64,000 nt of DNA from positions 1-64,000 of IMG/VR virus record IMGVR_UViG_3300044644_001243; one strand, given 5' to 3'. Made by a program: the position numbers and the translations under genes. The notes under the pieces are model-generated. The model did not search any database, had not been told where the DNA came from, and saw only the letters and a list, made by a program, of their open reading frames with translations. Below are positions 44,320-52,467 of the stretch, piece by piece. Source of the stretch: a virus. The first letter of the stretch is position 1; each line of letters opens with the position of its first letter.

Positions 44320-44964
44320 ATGAGAACAAAAGAAGAAATATTAGATTTCGTATTAAACGCTGGTTCAGACAGCGTAGAAGTATTTGGAGGGAACTTCAAA
44401 GGAGGTTATGAATTACAACAATGTCCAGAAGAAATAACAGAGTTTTTAAACACTTATCAAAACTCTGAAATTAATAATTTCCTAGAAATAGGTGTTGCTG
44501 CTGGTGGGAACACTAGAATCTTTACTGACTTTTTAAAAATTAAAGATGTTTATGTAATGGATTTAAATGTACATCCATCGATTAGTTATGATGGCAACCC
44601 TAACGCTAGAGATAATAATTTTAATCATTTAAAGAACTCTGGTGAATTAAAAAGTTTTTTTGGTGATAGTCATTCAGAAGAAGCAAGAAAGTGGTTAGAA
44701 AGCTTAAATATTAAATTCCAAATGGTTTTTATTGATGGTGACCATACAGAACATGGGATTAAATTAGATACTGAATTAGTATTACCTTTTTTAGATGATA
44801 ACGCTTATGTAATTTACCATGACACAGTTGTTAATGTTGGTTCAGATGAATTTGATAGAAAATTAAAAAATGGGTTAATTACTGAATTAAAACATGAAAA
44901 AGACTTTATTAGCGAAACAATTTATAAAAAAGGAATTTCTGTATATCGTTATGTTAAAGGATAA
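44320..44964 (+). CDS. SAM-dependent methyltransferase
   Basis: A 214-residue class I methyltransferase. NFLEIGVAAGGNTRIF is motif I, VYVMDLNVHP is motif II, and QMVFIDGDHTEHGIKLDTEL with YHDTVVN completes the CmcI-like pattern. It is a second, divergent member of the same group as 43287-43994. Two methyltransferases around a cupin suggest a methylated sugar end product. The next gene starts 14 bases inside it. Confidence 0.82.
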   Translation: MRTKEEILDFVLNAGSDSVEVFGGNFKGGYELQQCPEEITEFLNTYQNSEINNFLEIGVAAGGNTRIFTDFLKIKDVYVMDLNVHPSISYDGNPNARDNNFNHLKNSGELKSFFGDSHSEEARKWLESLNIKFQMVFIDGDHTEHGIKLDTELVLPFLDDNAYVIYHDTVVNVGSDEFDRKLKNGLITELKHEKDFISETIYKKGISVYRYVKG

Positions 44965-45607
44965 GATAATAGTATTTGTTCATGTTGCAACTATTGGTAA
45001 CTACCAAGAAGTTGTCAATGAAATATTTGAGTCATTAACAAAAACAAATTTAATTAACACAGCAGATTCTATAAATGTATGTGTTGTAGGTAATGGTGAA
45101 TTAAACATCCCAACAAATTGGAATCTAAAAATTAACCAAATATCGGATATTAATATTGGTGAGTTCTATACGTTGAAACAAATAGAAACACATTGTAAAA
45201 ACACAATAACTAATGATAAAATTTTATATGTTCATACAAAAGGTGTTACATGGCCTAATAATGAATGTATAATTGATTGGCGTAAGTACATGTTATACTT
45301 TAATGTTGAGCAGCATGAACAAGCGGTAAAAGAATTAGAAAATTATGACACATATGGTGTTGATTTAGTTACAGAACCAACAAAACATTATTCTGGTAAT
45401 TTCTGGTGGGCTAACTCAAACCATATTAAAAAACTACCATTAATTGATGAAATTTCAAAAGCAGATGCTAAAGCAATTTTAACAATTAGACATAATGCTG
45501 AATTTTGGTTAATGATGGTTGACGGTGAGAACAAATCAGCACACAACTCAAACATAAACGTCTATGAAAGACATTTACATAGATATGAAGAAAAAAATTA
45601 TTTATAA
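44951..45607 (+). CDS. putative glycosyltransferase
   Basis: A 218-residue protein starting MLKDKIIVFVHVATIGNYQ. Conserved-looking blocks are ILYVHTKGVTWPNNECIIDW and HYSGNFWWANSNHIKKLP. The HTKG...W and SGNFWWA pattern occurs in a family of predicted glycosyltransferases of polysaccharide loci. The start at 44951 replaces a longer frame from 44894 that would run 71 bases into the previous gene. It ends in a TAATG overlap with the next gene. Confidence 0.68.
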   Translation: MLKDKIIVFVHVATIGNYQEVVNEIFESLTKTNLINTADSINVCVVGNGELNIPTNWNLKINQISDINIGEFYTLKQIETHCKNTITNDKILYVHTKGVTWPNNECIIDWRKYMLYFNVEQHEQAVKELENYDTYGVDLVTEPTKHYSGNFWWANSNHIKKLPLIDEISKADAKAILTIRHNAEFWLMMVDGENKSAHNSNINVYERHLHRYEEKNYL

Positions 45608-46299
45608 TGTTTGTTATACCATGCAAATATAATCCAAATTTTCCTTTTATTATTCAATTAGTTAAAGATATTAGAACCTATCATCCAACTGAAAAGATAG
45701 TTGTTGTTGATAGTGATTCAAACGATAAATCATATTTTGAAATATTAAAAGAATATGATGTTATAATTGAAGACGTAAATAATAATAATTGGATGGTAGG
45801 TGCTTATTGGCATGCTTACAACAAATACCCTAATGAAGAATTTTATTTCTTCTTGCATGATTCAATGAGAGTTAAAGCTAATTTAGATTATCTTAAAGAA
45901 CGTGATTTAGTAACTTTAATGAATTTTGACAGAGTGTTAGGTAATTTTAATACATGGGGTGAAAGAATAACATTAGAATCTGAGTATAATTATCTTAATG
46001 AAGGTAGCGGTTGTTATGGTCCTATTTTTTTCTGTAAAAATAAAGTAATGAAAAGAATGCTAGAAATGGGGGCTAATAAATTTTTACCAAATAATAAAGC
46101 AGAAACTGGTTATTGTGAAGGTTGTTATGGTTTCTTTTTTGAAGAACAAGGCTATGATTTAACACAATGCTCTTTATTTGGTGATGTACTTTTTAACGAA
46201 AGCCCTAGTGGAAAATCTGGGTTACCACCACACAAAACAGATTGGCAATTTCCAGTAGAAAAATTTTATGCTTCACATGTTGACAAAAACAGATTATAA
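45607..46299 (+). CDS. GT2-like glycosyltransferase
   Basis: A 230-residue protein. FVIPCKYNPNFPFIIQLVKD and KIVVVDSDSND form the GT-A donor-binding half. EFYFFLHDSMRVKANLDYL contains a candidate metal-site HDS. The C-terminal half includes a Cys-containing stretch (ETGYCEGCYGFFFEEQGYD). It is the last of a run of tightly packed transferase genes before the sugar-activation group. Confidence 0.68.
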   Translation: MFVIPCKYNPNFPFIIQLVKDIRTYHPTEKIVVVDSDSNDKSYFEILKEYDVIIEDVNNNNWMVGAYWHAYNKYPNEEFYFFLHDSMRVKANLDYLKERDLVTLMNFDRVLGNFNTWGERITLESEYNYLNEGSGCYGPIFFCKNKVMKRMLEMGANKFLPNNKAETGYCEGCYGFFFEEQGYDLTQCSLFGDVLFNESPSGKSGLPPHKTDWQFPVEKFYASHVDKNRL

Positions 46300-46315
46300 T
46301 TAAAAAAATAAAATT

Positions 46316-46675
46316 ATGAATAGACCAAAAACAATTTTTTTAGACATTGACGGAACACTCATTGAGCATTCCGAAAACATTGCAGAGCAATTTACTAAAA
46401 CACCTAGACTTTTAGATGGTACTTTAGAAAAGTTATCCGAATGGGATAGAAAAGGTTATAACATTATTTTAACAACTGGAAGACGTGAAGGTGTTAGAGA
46501 TATAACCGTTAAACAATTAGCTGAGTTAGGTATCTTTTATGACCAATTGATAATGGGTCTAGGAGGTGGAATTAGAGTCGTTGTCAATGATAGAAAAAAA
46601 GACAAAGAATATGACACAGCAATAGCCATAAACCTTAAAAGAAATGAAGGTATTAATTCAATAAAAGATTTATAA
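46316..46675 (+). CDS. HAD-family sugar phosphatase
   Basis: A 119-residue minimal HAD hydrolase. The nucleophile motif is FLDIDGTLIEHS (5-16), followed by LTTGRREGVRD (motif II) and VVNDRKK (motif III region). The small size without a cap resembles capsule-biosynthesis phosphatases that act on sugar phosphates. Its position beside an isomerase-like cupin and a nucleotidyltransferase supports that. The gap before it is 16 bases. Confidence 0.8.
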   Translation: MNRPKTIFLDIDGTLIEHSENIAEQFTKTPRLLDGTLEKLSEWDRKGYNIILTTGRREGVRDITVKQLAELGIFYDQLIMGLGGGIRVVVNDRKKDKEYDTAIAINLKRNEGINSIKDL

Positions 46676-46676
46676 T

Positions 46677-47030
46677 ATGAAAAAAGAAGTTACAAAAGTT
46701 GATAAACCATGGGGATGGGAAAAATGGATTGAAGTTAATGAAAATTACGTAGTTAAAGAATTATTCATGACAGCTGGAAATAGTTGCAGCTTACAGTACC
46801 ATGAAAAAAAACATGAATCTTTTTATGTTTTAAAAGGTCAAATTAAATTTGAAATTGGCCCAGACAAAGACACCTTAACTGAAATGATTTTAAATGAAGG
46901 TGAGTATTACACAATTGAACCATTTGTAGTTCATAGAATGTCGGCAATCGTTGACAGTTTGTATTTAGAAAGTTCTACAAATTTTCTAGATGACGTTATT
47001 AGAATAGAAGATAAATATGGTCGAGTATAA
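46677..47030 (+). CDS. cupin, phosphomannose isomerase-like
   Basis: A 117-residue cupin similar to the C-terminal half of type II mannose-6-phosphate isomerases. It has KPWGWEKWIEVNENYVVKEL, then LQYHEKKHESFYVLKGQIKF (metal-site His and Glu), then TIEPFVVHRMSA. The expected reaction is the interconversion of fructose-6-P and mannose-6-P or a similar sugar. It overlaps the next gene by 14 bases. Confidence 0.82.
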   Translation: MKKEVTKVDKPWGWEKWIEVNENYVVKELFMTAGNSCSLQYHEKKHESFYVLKGQIKFEIGPDKDTLTEMILNEGEYYTIEPFVVHRMSAIVDSLYLESSTNFLDDVIRIEDKYGRV

Positions 47031-48567
47031 AGTTTTAATAACCACTAGTGGTGTTGGTTCTAGATTAGGTGATTTAACTAAATACACTAATAAATGTTTA
47101 GTTAGAGTTGGTAAAAAACCAGCGATATCATATATCGTAGAAGCATACCCTAAAGAAGTTGAATTAGTTGTAACTGTTGGTTATTTTGGAGAACAAGTTA
47201 AAGATTTTTTAACACTAGCTTATCCAGAAAGAAAAATTACATTTATCGAAGTTGATAAATATGAAGGTGAAGGTTCATCTCTTGGTTACTCAATGTTAAA
47301 AGCTAAAAATGAATTACAATGTCCATTTATATTTCATGCAGCAGATACTATAATAACTGAAGAAATTAAAGAACCAACAGAAAACTGGTTGGCTTGTCAA
47401 TTCAAAGAAAACAATTCACAATATAGAACTTTATCTTTTATTCCTAATAGAATGATAAATGACAAAGGAGATTTAACCTCTAAATTTGCTTATATTGGAC
47501 TTGCTGGTATAAAAGATTATAAATTGTTTTGGGATTCATTACAAGAGGAATATGAAGCAGATACTAGCGATACAACATTAAGCGATTGTCACGCAATCAA
47601 TCGAATGAATATTAAATGGGAAACAAAAGAATATTTCAATTGGTTAGACATAGGTAATGTATTTGAATTAAAACACGCTAGAGAAGTTATATACGACAAA
47701 TTTGAATTGTTAGATAAAGTAGATGAATCAATCTTTTTATTTAATGATTTCGTTATTAAATTTTTCTATAATAAAACAGTTTGTGCTAACAGAGTTGAAC
47801 GATGTAAACAACTATCTGGGTTAACACCTAAATTGATTGACAGTAAAGATAATTTTTACAAATACGAATATGCTGCTGGTGATTTATTAGCAACGTCAGT
47901 AAATGAAATTATTTTTGAAGATTTTTTAGATTGGAGTAAAAACAACCTATGGGTTAAACATGGTCAGTCTGAAGACTTTAAAGAAATAACTAAAAAGTTT
48001 TATTTTGATAAAACTTATGAACGATTACAAAAATTATTTAATGATAATAAAATAAGTGATGAAGAGATTACCATCAATGGTATGGTAGTACCACCAGTTA
48101 TTGATATGATAAAAGAAATAAATGAAAACTGGTTATGTTCAGACACTTATTATCAATTTCATGGTGATTACATTTTAGATAATATTATTTATAAAGGTAA
48201 TCGTGAATTTGTGTTATTAGATTGGAGACAAGACTTTGGAGGTGATTTAAAAAATGGTGACATCTATTATGATTTAGCTAAATTAAATCACAATTTATTA
48301 TTCAATCACGATATTGTCCATCAAGAATTATTCTCAGTTAAAAAATCATCAAACGGTATTAAATGCGATATTTTAAGAAGTGATATTTTAACTAATTGTA
48401 GAGAAAAGTTACATAAGTGGATTTTTGACAATGGGTTAGATTTAAAAAAGGTTCAAACACTGACAGCAATCATATGGTTAAACATGTCGCCATTACATGA
48501 TTACAAGATGGGTGAGTTTTTATATTATTTTGGTCGCTTTAATCTTTACAAAGTGTTTTATAAATAA
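47017..48567 (+). CDS. nucleotidyltransferase fused to APH/choline-kinase-like domain
   Basis: A 516-residue fusion. Residues 1-225 are a nucleotidyltransferase (TTSGVGSRLGDLTKYTNKCL, with a GxGSR loop at 12-17; HAADTII near 107 as metal site). Residues 235-516 resemble aminoglycoside/choline kinases: FHGDYILDNI (catalytic HGD...N, 381-390) and LLDWRQDFGG (DWR, 402-404). The layout recalls a joined LicC and LicA (phosphocholine activation), but a sugar kinase plus pyrophosphorylase is equally possible. It is tightly packed with neighbours. Confidence 0.82.
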   Translation: MVEYKVLITTSGVGSRLGDLTKYTNKCLVRVGKKPAISYIVEAYPKEVELVVTVGYFGEQVKDFLTLAYPERKITFIEVDKYEGEGSSLGYSMLKAKNELQCPFIFHAADTIITEEIKEPTENWLACQFKENNSQYRTLSFIPNRMINDKGDLTSKFAYIGLAGIKDYKLFWDSLQEEYEADTSDTTLSDCHAINRMNIKWETKEYFNWLDIGNVFELKHAREVIYDKFELLDKVDESIFLFNDFVIKFFYNKTVCANRVERCKQLSGLTPKLIDSKDNFYKYEYAAGDLLATSVNEIIFEDFLDWSKNNLWVKHGQSEDFKEITKKFYFDKTYERLQKLFNDNKISDEEITINGMVVPPVIDMIKEINENWLCSDTYYQFHGDYILDNIIYKGNREFVLLDWRQDFGGDLKNGDIYYDLAKLNHNLLFNHDIVHQELFSVKKSSNGIKCDILRSDILTNCREKLHKWIFDNGLDLKKVQTLTAIIWLNMSPLHDYKMGEFLYYFGRFNLYKVFYK

Positions 48568-48579
48568 TATATTTGGTGT

Positions 48580-49578
48580 ATGAAACCAAAAATATTTATA
48601 GGACCGATGAGTAAAAATATTGTTGACGCAATTATTAATTACTCAAATGAAAATAACGTTGAAATTGGATTAATACCATCTAGAAGACAAGTAGAGTTTA
48701 ATGGTGGTTATGTTAACAATTGGACAACTAAAGACTTCTGCGAATACGTAAGAAGCAAATCTAATAAAATCTTATTAGTAAGAGACCATTCTGGTCCATC
48801 ACAAGGATATAGTGAAGATGACGGTATGGATTCTTTTATTGAAGATTGCAAATATTTCGACATTATACATGTTGATGTTTGGAAAAAACATAAAGAATAC
48901 CGTGATGGGTTATTAGCCACAGTTGAATTTATTTTAAAAGGTTATAGATTAAATCCAAACATGTTATTTGAGGTTGGAACTGAAGAAGCAATCAGACCAA
49001 CAAATGAAGTAGAATTAAACAATCTTTTAGAAGACTTAAAAGAATTACTACCATTAGACATATATGGTCAAATTAAATACGCTGTAATCCAATCTGGAAC
49101 AGCATTAAAAGGTAACACAAATATTGGTAGTTTCAATCAAGATAGATTAATTGAAATGGTTAAAGTTGCCAAAAATCATGGCATGATTTCAAAAGAACAT
49201 AATGGTGATTACCTAACAAATGAATTAGTTAAATCGAAATTTAATAATGGGTTAAACTGTATCAATATTGCCCCAGAATTTGGACAAATAGAAACAAAAA
49301 TTATTTTAAACATAATTAAAACTAATCATATAGAATTACTAGATGAATTTTATGAGATTTGTTATGAATCAAAAAGATGGGTAAAATGGGTTGACTCTGA
49401 TTTTATACCAGAAGATAACAAAGAAGAAATCATAAACATAAGTGGTCATTATGTTTTCTCTGAACCTAGATTTATTGAACTTAAAAATAAATTGAATTAT
49501 AACAATTTAGATTCTGAAGTGCAACAAGCAATATACAACAGAATTGATGAATTAATTAAAACTATAAATGAAATCTAA
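48580..49578 (+). CDS. GatZ/KbaZ-like TIM-barrel protein
   Basis: A 332-residue protein that resembles the non-catalytic subunit of tagatose-bisphosphate aldolase. It has IGLIPSRRQVEFNGGYVNNW, ILLVRDHSGPSQG, FDIIHVDVWKKH and AVIQSGTALKGNTNIGSF. These correspond to phosphate-binding and barrel-strand positions in that family. Residue conservation is by memory of the pattern. Its job in a phage is unknown; a C-C bond aldolase or lyase acting on a sugar phosphate fits the sugar-activation genes beside it. Confidence 0.65.
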   Translation: MKPKIFIGPMSKNIVDAIINYSNENNVEIGLIPSRRQVEFNGGYVNNWTTKDFCEYVRSKSNKILLVRDHSGPSQGYSEDDGMDSFIEDCKYFDIIHVDVWKKHKEYRDGLLATVEFILKGYRLNPNMLFEVGTEEAIRPTNEVELNNLLEDLKELLPLDIYGQIKYAVIQSGTALKGNTNIGSFNQDRLIEMVKVAKNHGMISKEHNGDYLTNELVKSKFNNGLNCINIAPEFGQIETKIILNIIKTNHIELLDEFYEICYESKRWVKWVDSDFIPEDNKEEIINISGHYVFSEPRFIELKNKLNYNNLDSEVQQAIYNRIDELIKTINEI

Positions 49579-50359
49579 AACAGCGTTTATAATATTTGCT
49601 CACTCAACAACACACACGATTGAAGATGTTGATGATATGATAGATAACATATCTTATTTCCATGATAATTGTGATTTCATGATTAATCACCCAACATTAG
49701 ACCACCCTAAAATTAGAATGCGTCATATGCTTGGTCCTTTAAATCATTCTAACTTTATTTTTGGTGCGTTGATTGATTTAATTAGAAATATAAGTGAAGA
49801 TGAAATAAATAGTTTTGAACACTTCTGTTTAGTTTCAGCTAACCAATACTTTATAAATGGAATTAACTTTGAAAAAGGTGTTAATTATGCACAATTTTTA
49901 AATACTGAAGATTGGGTTTCATCATATAACGGAAAAGACTCAGACAAAACTATTGTAGGGTTTCCATTACAGCAACCATATGGTCGTTGGGACCCTAAAA
50001 ATTTATATCTTGAATATAATATAGAATTACCTATGAGTGCTAATTGGGAATGTATGACAGTAACAAAAGAAGTTATGTTATTGGCTAAGCAGCATTTAGA
50101 CAAATGTTTAGAATATTACCCTAATGATGATATGATAAATATTTTTCTACCTTATATGATTTTACTTAGCGGACAACAATGGGAGTTTCCACCTTACTTT
50201 GGTACTTACGACCCATCAAATAAACCTAATTATAATTGGGTAATTACAATAAATCAAATTGTTGAAAAATTCAATCAAGGTTATTTCTCTGTTAAAAGAG
50301 TTAATTACCATAAAAATTGTGAATTAAAACAATTCATTAGACAAAATTATATGAAATGA
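49568..50359 (+). CDS. putative glycosyltransferase
   Basis: A 263-residue protein. The start KTAFIIFAHSTTHTIEDVDD and the segment HFCLVSANQYFINGINFEKG recall branching-type (GT14-like) transferases, weakly. It is aromatic-rich in the C-terminal half (GQQWEFPPYFGTYDPSNKP). It begins inside the previous gene (11-base overlap) and ends in an ATGA overlap. Confidence 0.58.
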   Translation: MKSKTAFIIFAHSTTHTIEDVDDMIDNISYFHDNCDFMINHPTLDHPKIRMRHMLGPLNHSNFIFGALIDLIRNISEDEINSFEHFCLVSANQYFINGINFEKGVNYAQFLNTEDWVSSYNGKDSDKTIVGFPLQQPYGRWDPKNLYLEYNIELPMSANWECMTVTKEVMLLAKQHLDKCLEYYPNDDMINIFLPYMILLSGQQWEFPPYFGTYDPSNKPNYNWVITINQIVEKFNQGYFSVKRVNYHKNCELKQFIRQNYMK

Positions 50360-51339
50360 AAACAATAACTATAAATTATTTATCACACAATAGATTAGAT
50401 TACTCAAATTTAATGTTCTATTTTTTATCTAAAATAAAACCAGAAAATAAACTAAAATTAAAATTAAATGTTTTAGCAACCCATGACAATGATTGGGTTA
50501 ATAAATGTGATAGTTTAGGTATTGAATATACAATACATGTAATTAACGGACATCATAATTACTTAAATAAAATAAGAATTGCTATTTCAACTGATACTGA
50601 ATATTCAGTTAAATTAGATGAAGATTGTTTTATTAACAATTATGTTTGGGATTACCTAATTGAAAATGTTGATATGTTAAACAATGATGAAGTATTAACT
50701 TTATCACCAACTATGTCTAATAATATTCCATCATGTGATTTTTTTATTAATGATTTTATTGATGATTTATCAGTTAGAGATATTGTTTATAAACATTTTT
50801 TAAACAGACCAATGCCAAATGGTTTATGGAATGTAGACTACACACCTTTGAATCAGTTTACAATAAACGCTACTGAATGGGATTATAATAAGTTTTACGA
50901 AGGTTTAAATTCATTAAACACTATTACAAAAGGTATTCACCCACTTAGGATTTCATATGAAGCTCAGATGGAAATTAATAACTATATTTTAAAAAATATT
51001 GATAAATTCACTTCCGATAATAATTATGAATTATTTGAAATCCATTCACCATATTTCACTAATAGTATGTTTTTTATAAAAACATCTGAATGGGTTAATA
51101 TATTATCACAACCAACAGTGGACGCATACGATGAAATAGCGTTAAATAAATACAAAAGGGATAACAATAAAAAGTTTTTATTTGTTAAAAATGGATTTGG
51201 TATTCACCCTATGTTTAATACTGTTTATGCTAATCAAAACCCATGGGCTATTGGTGGTGAAAATGGTGAACAAGATGAAATTAATTTTTATAACAATTTA
51301 AGTAAAAACATTATGAATTATGATACATTGTATAGGTGA
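50356..51339 (+). CDS. putative GT-A glycosyltransferase
   Basis: A 327-residue protein. ITINYLSHNRLDYSNLMFYF and YSVKLDEDCFINNYVWDYL (a candidate DED metal site near residue 88) suggest a GT-A fold. The end, GFGIHPMFNTVYANQNPWA, is a plausible acceptor region. No firm family. It overlaps the SGNH gene by 20 bases. Confidence 0.6.
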   Translation: MKTITINYLSHNRLDYSNLMFYFLSKIKPENKLKLKLNVLATHDNDWVNKCDSLGIEYTIHVINGHHNYLNKIRIAISTDTEYSVKLDEDCFINNYVWDYLIENVDMLNNDEVLTLSPTMSNNIPSCDFFINDFIDDLSVRDIVYKHFLNRPMPNGLWNVDYTPLNQFTINATEWDYNKFYEGLNSLNTITKGIHPLRISYEAQMEINNYILKNIDKFTSDNNYELFEIHSPYFTNSMFFIKTSEWVNILSQPTVDAYDEIALNKYKRDNNKKFLFVKNGFGIHPMFNTVYANQNPWAIGGENGEQDEINFYNNLSKNIMNYDTLYR

Positions 51340-51964
51340 TAGTCACTCTGCTGTTTTCAGTGGTAAAGAAGAAATGCAACCAATATGGCCACAAAGGTCT
51401 GATGACATAACTCCATTTTTTAAAAGTTACAGAATTGGGCCAGCAACCGCTTACCAACTTGAAAATAAAATGCCAGTAATTGATGAAATAATTAATTATA
51501 ATGTTAATATTGATAATGATTATGTTTTATTTTGTTTTGGTGAAGTTGATATTAGAGCTCATTTAATTAAACAAATGGAATCGCAAACTAAAACTGTTAA
51601 TGAAATAGTTAAAGAATGCGTTGATAGATATTTTAGTGTTTTATTAAGATATAAAGAAGCTGGTCTTAAAGTTATCGCATGGGGTCCAATTGCGTCATGG
51701 CATGAGTCAAAACAATATACTGGCGGACCTTCATTTGGTACTTGTTTAGAAAGAAACTTAGTTACTGAAGAATTTAACAGATACTTAGAAGAATTGTGTA
51801 ACCAAAATGGTATTGAATTTGTAACAATATTTTATAAAATGATAGGTGAAAATAAAATAACTAAACCAGAATATTTGGATAATTGGGAAGGTTCACATAT
51901 GCATTTGAGCCAAACATCAATGCCGCTTATTTTAGAATCATTTTCAGAAAAGAATTTAATATGA
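51320..51964 (+). CDS. SGNH/GDSL-type hydrolase
   Basis: A 214-residue enzyme with the SGNH blocks: CIGDSHS (4-10, catalytic Ser8), GEVDIR (74-79, in place of GxND) and a C-terminal NWEGSHMHLS supplying the catalytic His. In glycan loci these enzymes add or remove acetyl or other ester groups. No signal peptide is visible, so it acts in the cytoplasm. It overlaps both neighbours. Confidence 0.78.
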   Translation: MIHCIGDSHSAVFSGKEEMQPIWPQRSDDITPFFKSYRIGPATAYQLENKMPVIDEIINYNVNIDNDYVLFCFGEVDIRAHLIKQMESQTKTVNEIVKECVDRYFSVLLRYKEAGLKVIAWGPIASWHESKQYTGGPSFGTCLERNLVTEEFNRYLEELCNQNGIEFVTIFYKMIGENKITKPEYLDNWEGSHMHLSQTSMPLILESFSEKNLI

Positions 51965-52404
51965 AGTTAATATCACATAGAGGTAACATAAATGGAAAAA
52001 TGGAGAGTTGGGAGAACGAACCAACTTACATTGACTTAGCAATATCCAAAGGTTATGATGTTGAAGTTGATGTTTGGTACAAAGACAATATTTTCTGGTT
52101 AGGTCATGATGAACCACAATATGGTGTTGATTTTAGATGGTTTCGAGATAGGATTTCAAAATTATGGATTCACTGTAAAAACATAGAAGCGATGACCTAT
52201 TTCAATGCTAATTTTGAATTCTTTCCTTTTAATTATTTTTGGCATGAAAATGATACCGTTACATTAACAAGCCTTAATTACATATGGGCTTTTCCAAATA
52301 AACAACCAATAAGAAATAGCATTGCTGTTATGCCAGAGCTACATAATGAAGATGTTTCTTCAGCTATTGGTGTTTGTAGTGATGTTGTTGAAAATTATAA
52401 ATAA
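51961..52404 (+). CDS. GDPD-like phosphodiesterase
   Basis: A 147-residue protein with signatures of the glycerophosphodiester phosphodiesterase/PLC-like barrel: LISHRGN (H6, R7), ENEPTYIDLAISKGYDVEVD with DVW (Glu and Asp metal ligands) and FWLGHDEPQYGVD (catalytic His). It is about 100 residues shorter than usual, so part of the barrel may be missing. I chose the ATG at 51961, which overlaps the SGNH stop by four bases. It is the last gene of the island. Confidence 0.72.
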   Translation: MKLISHRGNINGKMESWENEPTYIDLAISKGYDVEVDVWYKDNIFWLGHDEPQYGVDFRWFRDRISKLWIHCKNIEAMTYFNANFEFFPFNYFWHENDTVTLTSLNYIWAFPNKQPIRNSIAVMPELHNEDVSSAIGVCSDVVENYK

Positions 52405-52406
52405 GA

Positions 52407-52435
52407 TTGACAAAGTTAAAATTTTTAACTAATAT
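52407..52435 (+). promoter_or_regulatory. sigma70-like promoter before phoH
   Basis: TTGACA (52407-52412), 17 bases, then TAATAT (52430-52435). It lies just after the glycan island and before the late-type motif at 52447, so phoH may have two promoters. Confidence 0.5.
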
Positions 52436-52446
52436 TAAATTAGAAG

Positions 52447-52456
52447 ATATTTATAA
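52447..52456 (+). promoter_or_regulatory. late-type motif before phoH
   Basis: A perfect ATATTTATAA, 11 bases upstream of the ATG at 52468. Confidence 0.45.
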
Positions 52457-52467
52457 TAAAGTTATAT

